The translations under genes were made by a program, and so were the position numbers. From assembly GCF_001431465.1 (NCBI RefSeq), contig NZ_LDJJ01000009.1:1-64000 (forward strand): a stretch of DNA of 64,000 nucleotides, given 5' to 3'. Source of the DNA: Stenotrophomonas terrae (GTDB lineage: Bacteria > Pseudomonadota > Gammaproteobacteria > Xanthomonadales > Xanthomonadaceae). The notes below the pieces were generated by a model. That model made no database searches and was not told the DNA's origin. It worked only from the letters and a program-made list of their open reading frames with translations. Below, one piece after another: positions 35,344-42,181 of the stretch. Numbering within the stretch: the first letter of the stretch is position 1; every line of letters begins with the position of its first letter.

Positions 35344-35401
35344 GCCTGATGCATCGATTCAGCTTGTCGGCACAGCGGCTTCGGCTTGAATGAGCTGCCG
35401 G
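35344..35401 (-). other. attC-like site 6 (GFA cassette)
   Basis: The minus strand carries the arm CTCATTCAAGCCGAAGCCGC, identical in plan to site 2. The end cores are degenerate (CCGGCAG and ATCAGGC instead of RYYYAAC and GTTRRRY). The length is 58 bp. It begins 10 bp after the stop of the GFA-family gene. Confidence 0.65.
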
Positions 35402-35410
35402 CTATCGCCA

Positions 35411-35755
35411 CTAGAATTCCTTGCCATTTACCGGGACACGTTTGAGCTCGGCCAGGTCTATTCCATCCACGCAGCGAACATTGATTGCCGCCATCTTGGT
35501 TCCGTCAGGCTTGCTCCCAAGGCCGAAGGCCTGGCAGCCACAAACCGAGCAGAACTGGTGCAGGATGTTGTGCGTGTTGAAGGTGTAGGTCGTGAGTTTG
35601 TCTGCTCCTGATGTGACCGCAAATGCTTCGCGTGGCACGAACCAGAACAAAAGTCCCTTGATGCTGCAGTGTGAGCAGTTGCATTCAATGGCTTGGTCAA
35701 TCTCACCTTGAGCGGTGAACTTCACTGCTCCGCAATGACAACTTCCAGATTGCAT
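35411..35755 (-). CDS. GFA-family (CENP-V/GFA domain) protein, cassette gene
   Basis: This 114-residue zinc protein is related to glutathione-dependent formaldehyde-activating enzymes. The first zinc site is SCHCGAVKF with ECNCSHC; the second is QFCSVCGCQAFGLG. GFA proteins of this size are usually of unknown substrate, and a direct formaldehyde role is unproven. GFA genes are frequent integron cassettes. An AGGAGG just upstream of the ATG falls within the end of attC-like site 5. The gene is AT-richer than the core genome. Confidence 0.88.
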   Translation of the reverse strand: MQSGSCHCGAVKFTAQGEIDQAIECNCSHCSIKGLLFWFVPREAFAVTSGADKLTTYTFNTHNILHQFCSVCGCQAFGLGSKPDGTKMAAINVRCVDGIDLAELKRVPVNGKEF

Positions 35756-35762
35756 GGGTGCC

Positions 35763-35822
35763 TCCTAAGGCGTGAGTTGAGCCTTGCCGCGGCGCGGTGT
35801 TGGCTTGAATGAACCTTCAGGC
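35763..35822 (-). other. attC-like site 5
   Basis: On the minus strand it reads GCCTGAA, then GGTTCATTCAAGCCAACACC, then a CGCGCCGCGG hairpin. It closes with AAGGCTCAACTCACGC and CTTAGGA. Each core differs from the consensus by one or two bases. The length is 60 bp. The stop of the upstream gene (35817-35819) lies inside it. Confidence 0.75.
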
Positions 35823-36089
35823 ATCAAGTCGACACCAAAACGCCAGTGAGTACCTGCCCATGTCGATTGACTCCCAATCAGAGGACTCATGGATTGGCAT
35901 CTTAAGGGTGATTGTTTTGAGGTCAACATGTAGAGGAAACTCGGAAAGAACAATGTCCGCTACCTCGGGCCCGAGCCTGTGAGTGATTTTGAACACAGGG
36001 AACGAATCTACGAGTTCGGCGGCGCCGATGCGGAACGTGCCTCGGGTCAGCAGTTCGTCACCGTCAAAGAGGGCTAGGTCAACGCGCAC
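35817..36089 (-). CDS. Hypothetical cassette protein (90 residues)
   Basis: The product is MRVDLALFDGDELLTRGTFR.., an acidic, beta-rich small protein with HRLGPEVADIVLSEFPLHVDLKTITLKMP. The start codon is GTG at 36089. It sits 17 bp after attC-like site 4, and its stop falls within site 5, exactly the layout of a single-gene cassette. No family is recognised. Confidence 0.65.
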   Translation of the reverse strand: MRVDLALFDGDELLTRGTFRIGAAELVDSFPVFKITHRLGPEVADIVLSEFPLHVDLKTITLKMPIHESSDWESIDMGRYSLAFWCRLDA

Positions 36090-36105
36090 AGATTTGCCCT
36101 TTGAT

Positions 36106-36164
36106 GCCTGACGTGCGCATCAGGGCGAGCCAAGCAACGGTCTCGGTTTGAATGAATTGTGCGG
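36106..36164 (-). other. attC-like site 4 (degenerate)
   Basis: The minus strand reads CGCACAATTCATTCAAACCG, then GTTGCTTGGC, and ends GTCAGGC. The left core is degenerate (CGCACAA for RYYYAAC) and the right core is one base off GTTRRRY. The upstream gene reads through most of the site before its stop at 36120. Confidence 0.62.
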
Positions 36165-36551
36165 TGTTTGATATGGATCCAGCAATCTGCACCGGGCAGC
36201 CTGAGCCGGCTCATGATATGCGTTGTAGCTGACGAGTTCCTGGAAACATGCATGCCAACAGCCGCCGCCGATCTGACGCGCTTGACCCGAAACCAGGCAG
36301 CTTATGAGGCAATCGTTCCCTGGGCTGCATTGTTTGGATAGCTCGGTGACAAAGCAGCTCTCATAGTCATTGAGCGCGACAGGGTTGATGTTATTGGCAA
36401 GGCATTTTCCGTCCAGCAAGTCCCGGAAGTCTGGGCCTGGAGGAGCCGCTGGGAGCGCCTCGCCGCGCGAATTTCTGTGACTCACCGAACTTGGTGATTC
36501 ACTACATGCCGTCAAAATAACTAGTCCAATTATCAGGATTGATTTTGACAT
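36120..36551 (-). CDS. Hypothetical lipoprotein, cassette gene
   Basis: This 143-residue lipoprotein has a short signal MSKSILIIGLVILTAC with the lipid Cys in LTAC. The mature part holds about nine further cysteines (GKCLANNI, YESCFVTELSKQCSPGNDCLISCLVSGQ, GGGCWHACFQ), suggesting a disulfide-rich fold. The last 16 or so residues (TPHNSFKPRPLLGSP) are translated from the attC-like site, so the C-terminus is cassette-derived. The start lies 4 bp after attC-like site 3. Confidence 0.68.
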   Translation of the reverse strand: MSKSILIIGLVILTACSESPSSVSHRNSRGEALPAAPPGPDFRDLLDGKCLANNINPVALNDYESCFVTELSKQCSPGNDCLISCLVSGQARQIGGGCWHACFQELVSYNAYHEPAQAARCRLLDPYQTPHNSFKPRPLLGSP

Positions 36552-36554
36552 GGC

Positions 36555-36616
36555 ACCTAATCCTGGATATTTAAGCCGCGCCGCGAAGCGGTGTCGGCTT
36601 GAATGAGCTGTTAGGT
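36555..36616 (-). other. attC-like site 3
   Basis: On the minus strand it begins ACCTAAC and has the arm AGCTCATTCAAGCCGACACC. The hairpin CGCTTCGCGGCGCGGC and TTAAATATCC follow, and it ends ATTAGGT. Except for the terminal G to A change it is a canonical attC of 62 bp, very close to sites known from Pseudomonas, Xanthomonas and class 1 integron cassettes. Confidence 0.85.
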
Positions 36617-36625
36617 GCAGTTAGC

Positions 36626-37003
36626 CTACCTTGCAATTGAAACCGACACATCGTCAATCGCACCTTTGTCATCAAATGAAAAGCCAATCGAGCAGTAGCC
36701 ACCGCCCCGCCAGTTGCTTGAGATTGGATGGGTAAGGCTGTACCAGTGCTTCAATGTCCGCGGATTAACCCAGCCAGGCTGCCCAAGTCTACGGAAAAGT
36801 TCTTGGCGGTCGAGGCCAATATAGTCATGCAGAATATTGTCAGATGGACATGGTACTGGAGTTGGCGAGGGATCTCCTACAGGCATGGCACGAAATGCAG
36901 CAAGTTGGCGGCCTAATGAATCCAATCCAGTTTCTGTTTGATGCTGCCCTCGCGCGGCAGGCGCAGATAGCAGAAATGCGAGTAAGACGATCGCGAATCT
37001 CAT
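36626..37003 (-). CDS. Exported hypothetical protein, cassette gene
   Basis: This 125-residue protein starts at ATG 37003, nine bases after attC-like site 2. A signal peptide (MRFAIVLLAFLLSAPAARGQ) precedes a mature domain with two Cys. It includes the segment YIGLDRQELFRRLGQPGWVNP, which resembles SmpA/BamE-like 'hydrolase regulator' modules (G-x-x-R/L-x-x-G-x-P pattern), though this is only a hint. The stop lies 10 bp before attC-like site 3. Confidence 0.68.
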   Translation of the reverse strand: MRFAIVLLAFLLSAPAARGQHQTETGLDSLGRQLAAFRAMPVGDPSPTPVPCPSDNILHDYIGLDRQELFRRLGQPGWVNPRTLKHWYSLTHPISSNWRGGGYCSIGFSFDDKGAIDDVSVSIAR

Positions 37004-37010
37004 GATCTGC

Positions 37011-37070
37011 ACCTAACCCTGGAATTAAGCCGAGCCGCGGAGCGGCTTCGGCTTGAATGAATTGTTAGCC
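37011..37070 (-). other. attC-like site 2 (canonical)
   Basis: On the minus strand it begins GGCTAAC and has the arm AATTCATTCAAGCCGAAGCC. A GCTCCGCGGCTCGGC hairpin and TTAATTCCAGG follow, and it ends GTTAGGT. Both cores match RYYYAAC and GTTRRRY. The length is 60 bp. The TAA stop of the upstream cassette gene is inside the first core. Confidence 0.9.
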
Positions 37071-37448
37071 GTCAACGACGATTGATTGAGAACGCGGCTC
37101 ATAGACTGGGTGGAATGGGTCCGAAGTATCGGTAGCAATCTTGTAGGTGAACTCTAGGACGTTATCTGTAAGACGGAGGTCGAGTGCGCGGATACCTACA
37201 AAGAATGGATTGTGGCCCACGTGGATTATTGGATAGAAGCGGTCCTGCATGGGCTCTAGCGGATAGTTGCTTGAGGATTTCTTGAAGGCAAGGCGATTCG
37301 CAATTGTTGCGAACCTATCGACATACAGCTGCTGCATGAACTGCACCACGAACTGCTGGTTCTTGCGCGGCGAAAGCACTGATAACAAGCGCCTATCTCC
37401 GGATAAATTGCGCTCTTCAAAGATGACCCAGCCTGGACCATGTTTCAT
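37065..37448 (-). CDS. Hypothetical cassette protein (127 residues)
   Basis: The product MKHGPGWVIFEERNLSGDRRLLSVLSPRKNQQFVVQFMQQLYVDRF.. has no signal peptide and no recognised family. It looks like a mixed alpha/beta cytosolic protein. The ATG follows a GTTAGCC core by four bases, and the TAA overlaps the first core of attC-like site 2, so gene and site make a complete cassette. Codon use is AT-rich compared with core genes. Confidence 0.68.
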   Translation of the reverse strand: MKHGPGWVIFEERNLSGDRRLLSVLSPRKNQQFVVQFMQQLYVDRFATIANRLAFKKSSSNYPLEPMQDRFYPIIHVGHNPFFVGIRALDLRLTDNVLEFTYKIATDTSDPFHPVYEPRSQSIVVDG

Positions 37449-37744
37449 TGACGGCTAACTCTTATGTAGACCGCGCGGGAGCGGTGTATTGCTGAGTATT
37501 GCGCATCTTTCCGTTGTTTTGAACAACGGGATGTACTTGCGCGATCAATGTTCTGTGGCATTGCATAAGCCGAGTCAGAGAGTGGCTAGCAAACAGCAGT
37601 TCCAATCGGTGATATTGAATACACTCCGGCGGCAACGGGCGTAGTGGTATCTGCAACGCCTTGATACGGGTCATTCGTCCAGCTGCCAATTTCAAATAGC
37701 CCACCTGAGCTACCGGGCCTTTCCGCCAGGTTTGATGTTGACGC
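37449..37744. other. Right boundary of the cassette cluster
   Basis: This 296-bp stretch has no accepted gene. It contains a GTTAGCC core (minus strand, 37453-37459) just before the first cassette gene, a small hairpin ACCGCTCCCGCGCGGT, and a stem CCGTTGTT / AACAACGG near 37510-37528. A 106-residue frame crosses it but is low in coding character. It may be a degenerate attC or the remains of an attI region. Confidence 0.45.
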
Positions 37745-38668
37745 CTATTCCACTTCCCTCGTCCGCGCCAACTCCGCCGCATTCCTCAATGCTTGCAGAA
37801 AACGCGCGAGCGGCGCGCTCTGCGGTTCGCCATCGCGGGTGTACACCATCACCGGCCGTTGCCAGGCAAACCCGGGTGCATCCAGCTTCACCCAATGCCC
37901 GGCGAGCAGCTCGGCCTGCGCCAAACGGCTGGGCAACAAGGTGAGGTAGCCGCCGTCGCGGATCATCGCGCGCATGAACTCCGGCGAGCCGCTTTCCATC
38001 GTGTTGAGCGGTGGTTCCAGGCCGGCTTCATGGAAGCGTTGGCGGAAGGCGGCTTCCACCGCGCCCAGGCGCCGGCCGAAGATCCAGGCTTGTTCCAGCA
38101 ATTGCGCCGGACTGATATCGCGTTGGCGCGCCAGCGGGTGGCGCACGCTGGCGAGTACGCGGTACTCGTCGTGCATCAGTACTTCGCTCTTGATGCGCGG
38201 GTCCGGGTCGCCGTCGCCGAAGGTGTGCAGGGTGACCACCGCATCCAGTTCGCGCGCCAGCAGGTTGGGCAGCAGTTCGGGCAGGATGCCGCCGCTGACG
38301 TGGATGCCGATCTTCGGCCAGTGCCGGCGCAGCGCCAGTACCGCCGGCGCCACCAGCGAGCCGGCCGTGCTGGGACCGGTGCCGATGCGGACCTGGCCCT
38401 CGGCACCGGTCTGCAGTTCCTGCAGGCGGTCCTCGAAGCGGCGCACGGCGTCGTGGGCGGGCTGGGCATGCTCCATCAGCAGGCGGCCGACGTCGGTGAG
38501 CCGGGCTTCGCGGCTGCCGCGCTCGAACAGGCGCGCGCCCAGCTGCTGCTCCAGCGCCTGGATGCCCTTGCTCAGGGCCTGCTGGGTGCGGCCGGTGGCC
38601 GCGGCGGCGCGGGTGAAGCTGCCGTGTTCAACCACGGACAGGAAGTAGCGGAGCTGGCGGAGATCCAT
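37745..38668 (-). CDS. LysR-family regulator divergent from the flavoprotein gene
   Basis: This 307-residue LysR-type regulator starts MDLRQLRYFLSVVEHGSFTRAAAATGRTQQALSKGIQALEQQLGARLF, a standard winged HTH. An effector domain with VRIGTGPSTAGSLVAPAVLALRRHWP follows. It is divergent from the flavoprotein gene over a 109-bp spacer with a palindrome, the classical arrangement for LysR control of the neighbour. The inducer is unknown. It abuts the right edge of the cassette cluster and has normal, GC-rich core-like composition. Confidence 0.92.
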   Translation of the reverse strand: MDLRQLRYFLSVVEHGSFTRAAAATGRTQQALSKGIQALEQQLGARLFERGSREARLTDVGRLLMEHAQPAHDAVRRFEDRLQELQTGAEGQVRIGTGPSTAGSLVAPAVLALRRHWPKIGIHVSGGILPELLPNLLARELDAVVTLHTFGDGDPDPRIKSEVLMHDEYRVLASVRHPLARQRDISPAQLLEQAWIFGRRLGAVEAAFRQRFHEAGLEPPLNTMESGSPEFMRAMIRDGGYLTLLPSRLAQAELLAGHWVKLDAPGFAWQRPVMVYTRDGEPQSAPLARFLQALRNAAELARTREVE

Positions 38669-38682
38669 GGCGGCACGCGGTA

Positions 38683-38697
38683 ACAACCAATGGTTGT
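38683..38697. promoter_or_regulatory. LysR-type palindrome between divergent genes
   Basis: ACAACCA-A-TGGTTGT is a perfect 7-1-7 palindrome between the LysR start and the flavoprotein start. A related half-site AATTGGTTGG follows about 15 bp later. LysR proteins commonly bind such a recall site plus a second site near the promoter, so this is the likely operator. Confidence 0.55.
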
Positions 38698-38777
38698 GGA
38701 TCGTACGCGAATTGGTTGGCGGTTGCCGGGGCGGGGCGCTGATAGTCGGCTGATCGCAATCTCCCGGGAGGGGAACC

Positions 38778-40289
38778 ATGGCCAGTCGCAACGCCGTCAA
38801 ACAGTGGGACCAGCAGTACGACCTCGTCATCGCCGGCTTTGGCCTGGCGGCCATGTGTGCCGCCATCGAGGCGCACGACCTGGACCCGAACCTGTCCATC
38901 CTCATCCTGGAGAAGGCCAACGAGGCCGAGACCGGCGGCAACAGCCGCGTGGCCGGTCAGTCGCTGCTGATCACCAAGAACGCCAAGGTGCTGGCCGAGT
39001 ACCAGCGCAAGATGAGCGTGGCCAACCCGATCCCGGAAGACATGCTGGTGCCGTGGTCCGAGGCGATGGAAGCGCTGGAACCATGGATCCAGGAACGTGC
39101 GGCCCAGGCCGGCGCGCAGTTCATCCATGGCACTGGCTTCTCCGAGCGCGATGCGGTGTTGGAGTTCCCGGAGTTCGGCGCCCGCGAGGCCGTGCATTGC
39201 ACCGCCACAATCCTGCCGATCCCGTCGGGCGTGTATCTGGCCTTCCGCGAGAACATCCGCCTGCGCCCGCGCATCCAGATTGCCTATGAATCACCACTCA
39301 AGGACCTGGTGCAGGACCCGGACACGCTGGAAGTGTTCGGCGTCATCGCCGAGCAGAACGGCCAGCGCGTGGCCATCCGTGCCAACAAGGGCGTGGTGAT
39401 GGCCACCGGTGGTTTTGAAGCCAACCTGGACATGCAGCGCAATTATTTCGGCCTGGCCAATCCGGCGCCGCTGGGTACGCCACACAACACCGGCGACGGC
39501 ATCAAGATCCTGCAGAAGGCCGGCGCCGATCTGTGGCATATGCGCAACCAGGGACAGTCCGGTGGTATCTGGCCGGGCTTCAAGCCGGAAGGTTTCGTCA
39601 ACGGCTTCCTGCGCAACTTCTTCTGGCAGAGCTTCAGCTGGATTGAGGTGGACGCAAACACCGAGCGCTTCTACAACGAAACCGCCGAGTTGCAGCTCAC
39701 CCATTACAAGGAAAAGAAGCACGGCCATTGGGTGGACACCCCGCACTACCGTGCGCAGCCGGTGCACATGATCTTTGATGCCATCACCTGCCAGTACAAC
39801 AAGCTGGTGGTGGAGGTGATGAGCTGGAACCCGGTGGTGCGTGGCTACAAGTGGTCCGACGACAACTCGGTGGAAGTGGAGAAGGGCTGGATCCAGAAGG
39901 CCGACACGCTGGAAGAACTGGCAGTGAAGATCAACCGTGACCCAGCCAAGCTGCGCGCGGAAGTGGAACGTTACAACGCGGCGTGTGCGGCGAAGAACGA
40001 TGCGGACTTCGGCCGCAACCCGGATACCTTGTTCCCGATCGCGCAGGCACCGTTCTACGGCATGCGCGTGGACCCGGTGATCGTCTGCACCGGCGGTGGC
40101 GCACGCCGCAACATCAAGTCCGAAGTGCTGGACCACGATGGCAAGCACATCCCGCGTCTGTACGAAGCCGGTGAGATGGGCTCGATGTTCTCCGACCTGT
40201 ACCAGAACGGTTCGTACCTGACCGAAGCGATGATTTCCGGCCGTGCTGCAGGCCGTGAAATCGTTGGCCTTGGCAACTGGGAGGGCTGA
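38778..40289 (+). CDS. FAD-dependent oxidoreductase (fumarate reductase/3-ketosteroid dehydrogenase type)
   Basis: This 503-residue flavoprotein has the FAD-binding start YDLVIAGFGLAAMCAAIEAHD and LILEKANEAETGGNSRVAGQ. It also has the late FAD motif CTGGGARRNIKSEVLDHDGKHIPRLYEAGEMGSMFSDLYQNGSYL. This is the flavoprotein-subunit family that includes KstD, tricarballylate dehydrogenase and urocanate reductase. The substrate is not readable from sequence. The ATG follows GGGAGGGG by six bases. A 63-residue gene follows after 2 bp, and a LysR regulator is divergent. Confidence 0.88.
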   Translation: MASRNAVKQWDQQYDLVIAGFGLAAMCAAIEAHDLDPNLSILILEKANEAETGGNSRVAGQSLLITKNAKVLAEYQRKMSVANPIPEDMLVPWSEAMEALEPWIQERAAQAGAQFIHGTGFSERDAVLEFPEFGAREAVHCTATILPIPSGVYLAFRENIRLRPRIQIAYESPLKDLVQDPDTLEVFGVIAEQNGQRVAIRANKGVVMATGGFEANLDMQRNYFGLANPAPLGTPHNTGDGIKILQKAGADLWHMRNQGQSGGIWPGFKPEGFVNGFLRNFFWQSFSWIEVDANTERFYNETAELQLTHYKEKKHGHWVDTPHYRAQPVHMIFDAITCQYNKLVVEVMSWNPVVRGYKWSDDNSVEVEKGWIQKADTLEELAVKINRDPAKLRAEVERYNAACAAKNDADFGRNPDTLFPIAQAPFYGMRVDPVIVCTGGGARRNIKSEVLDHDGKHIPRLYEAGEMGSMFSDLYQNGSYLTEAMISGRAAGREIVGLGNWEG

Positions 40290-40291
40290 GC

Positions 40292-40483
40292 ATGAAGGTT
40301 GCAACCCCTGCGATGAAGCTGGACGTGCGCATCAATGACGTGAAAGCCGAGGACGGCCTGCTGGTGATGGATGGTGTCGCCGGCATGTTGCCGTGCAAGA
40401 CCAGCCTGACGCCGGCCGAGTTCCGGCAGATGATGAAGCTGGCGCTGCGCCCGAGCGTGTTGGCGCTGTTGTTCAAGAAGTAA
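40292..40483 (+). CDS. Small partner protein of the flavoprotein (63 residues)
   Basis: The product is MKVATPAMKLDVRINDVKAEDGLLVMDGVAGMLPCKTSLTPAEFRQMMKLALRPSVLALLFKK. It looks soluble, with one cysteine and a hydrophobic, basic C-terminal helix that could touch the membrane. It starts 2 bp after the flavoprotein stop, so the two are surely cotranscribed. It may be a small subunit or electron-transfer adaptor of the oxidoreductase. No family was recognised. Confidence 0.72.
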   Translation: MKVATPAMKLDVRINDVKAEDGLLVMDGVAGMLPCKTSLTPAEFRQMMKLALRPSVLALLFKK

Positions 40484-41269
40484 GCCAAGCGCTATGCAGC
40501 GTCGAGCGGAGCCGAGCTGCTGCTTGAAGCCCCTCTCCCACCGGGAGAGGGGTTGGGGAGAGGGTAAGGCGCGAAGCCCCCAGCAGTTGCTTGAAGCCCC
40601 GCTCGCGGGAGAAGGGAATCGAGGCAAAGCCAAGCATCATCTGTAGTGCCGAGCCATGCTCGGCAAGGGCTTTACCGCAAAACCAAAAGCTCCCCTCATC
40701 CGCCCCTTCGGGGCACCTTCTCCCGTAAACGGGAGAAGGGAATCGAGGCAAGGCCAAGCATCACCTGTAGTGCCGAGCCATGCTCGGCAAGGGCTTTACC
40801 GCAAAACCCAAAGCTCCCCCTCATCCGCCCCTTCGGGGCACCTTCTCCCGTAAACGGGAGAAGGGAATCGAGGCAAGGCCAAGCATCACCTGTAGTGCCG
40901 AGCCATGCTCGGCAAGGGCTTTACCGCAAAATCCAAAGCCAAAGCGCCCCCTCATCCCAACCCTTCTCCCGCAGGCGGGAGAAGGGCTAAAGCAACGGCT
41001 AAAGCTAGAGCAACAGCCAAAGCAACAGCCAAAGCAACAGCCACAGCCACAGCCACAGCCACAGCCACAGCCACAGCCAAAGCAACAGCCAAAGCAACAG
41101 CCAAAGCAACAGCCACAGCCACAGCAACAGCCAAAGCCAAAGCCGAGTAAACGAAATATAGAAAAGCTTCAGAACTGGAATCTGCTGCGCAACCGCCGCA
41201 ACCGCCGCAACCGCCGCAACCGCCGCAACCAGCACAACCAGCACAACCAGCACAAGCAAACCCCGCGAC
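40484..41269. repeat. Repeat-dense spacer without a gene (0.8 kb)
   Basis: Three blocks fill this spacer. First, a CCCTCTCCC..GGGAGAGGGG-TTGGGGAGAGGG element lies at about 40525-40566. Second, a compound unit of 124-125 bp is repeated in tandem (SMAG palindromes at 40643, 40767 and 40892). Each unit carries GTAG-SMAG, GGCTTTACCGCAAAA and a CCTTCTCCCGTAAACGGGAGAAGG hairpin. Third, simple-sequence tracts CAGCCA/CAACAGCC (about 41025-41145) and CGCAACCGC/CACAACCAG 9-mers (41186-41262) follow. Confidence 0.88.
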
Positions 41270-42181
41270 TCAGCCGCCGCTACCCAACTCCAGCCGCCGC
41301 TGCCACAGCGAATACATGCCGCGCGCCGCCAGATCCTCCGGATGACGCTGCACTCCCACGCCCCAGGAAATCAACGCCTGTGCGTACAGTGCCAGCAGGC
41401 GGTCATTGCCTATCAGGTGTACCTGCGACAAGCGCGGGGTGTGTTCAAGTACGCCCGATGCAAGTATCTCGTGGCCGATCAGCAGGCCGGACAGGTAGGA
41501 CGGCAAGGCGCTTGCCTCCATCTGGTTGAACAGGCCCAGTGTGCGCACGCCAAACAGGTGGTGCAGCAGGCCGCCCGTCTGGCGGCTGCGCTTGAGCCCG
41601 CTTTCAAATGCCCAGGCGTCGAAGCGGCTGTCATCTTCGGGCATCAGTTTGCCCAGCAGACTGTGGTTGCGCAGTACCGCATACAGCTCGCCGGTCATCG
41701 CCGTGGTCAGGCGGCGTACCTGGCCGTCGGCTATCGAAACCCATTTGCTGTGCGTGCCTGGTAGGCATACAACATGATTGCCGCGCGGTAGCACGGCCAA
41801 CAGCGCCGCCAATTGGGTTTCTTCACCACGCATCACATCCGGCACGGCCTCGCTGCCGGTGTCGCTGACACCCGGCACGATCCACAGCCTGCGCCCAGCC
41901 AACGCGCTCGCCTGCAGTGGAACCAGCGCCGCCGCCAGATCATCAATGCCGGCCGGGCAGGGCAGGTAAGGTACTTCGTGCCAGCCATTGCGGCTGCCTA
42001 CCATGCCGGACAGGATCAACAGCGGGTCATCCCAGCCGGTGATCTCCTCGGCCAAGACTGCTTCAAACTGTGCGGCGCTGGCCTGCAGACCGCGCTCGCT
42101 GCGGCGACGCTCACACACATGCCCGTTGTCATCCAGGCGATACAGACGCAGGCTGCTGGTGCCCCAATCCACGGCGATCAT
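41270..42181 (-). CDS. dgoK: 2-dehydro-3-deoxygalactonokinase (DgoK)
   Basis: This 303-residue kinase of the DgoK family phosphorylates 2-keto-3-deoxy-D-galactonate at O6 with ATP. The nucleotide-binding start [19 protein letters not shown] and the segments LILSGMVGSRNGWHEVPYLPCP and CLPGTHSKWVSI are characteristic. The ATG overlaps the stop of the lactonase-like gene (ATGA), and it is the last gene of the galactose operon. The open frame to 42331 runs inside the upstream gene and is not the start. Confidence 0.93.
   Translation of the reverse strand: MIAVDWGTSSLRLYRLDDNGHVCERRRSERGLQASAAQFEAVLAEEITGWDDPLLILSGMVGSRNGWHEVPYLPCPAGIDDLAAALVPLQASALAGRRLWIVPGVSDTGSEAVPDVMRGEETQLAALLAVLPRGNHVVCLPGTHSKWVSIADGQVRRLTTAMTGELYAVLRNHSLLGKLMPEDDSRFDAWAFESGLKRSRQTGGLLHHLFGVRTLGLFNQMEASALPSYLSGLLIGHEILASGVLEHTPRLSQVHLIGNDRLLALYAQALISWGVGVQRHPEDLAARGMYSLWQRRLELGSGG

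Larger units (their letters stand above)
33450..37460 (-). mobile_element. Integron gene-cassette cluster without integrase (CALIN type)
   Basis: Seven minus-strand genes are separated by sites of 58-62 bp with attC features. These are an RYYYAAC-like core at one end, a GTTRRRY-like core at the other, and the recurring arm ATTCATTCAAGCCGA (seen on the minus strand). A GC-rich central hairpin completes each site. Several gene stops lie inside or within 10 bp of a site, as in integron cassettes. The cassettes are clearly AT-richer than their surroundings. No tyrosine-recombinase intI gene was found in the window. Confidence 0.82.

Noticed and set aside
37462-37782. 106-residue minus-strand frame at the right edge of the cassettes
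   Set aside because: Its composition is mixed, it overlaps the LysR end and a GTTAGCC core, and it shows no family. Kept only as part of the boundary description.
40905-41529. Reading frames through the CAGCCA and AACCGC tracts (81 to 249 residues)
   Set aside because: They are translated simple repeats (Gln-Pro, Arg-Asn) and overlap dgoK on the other strand.
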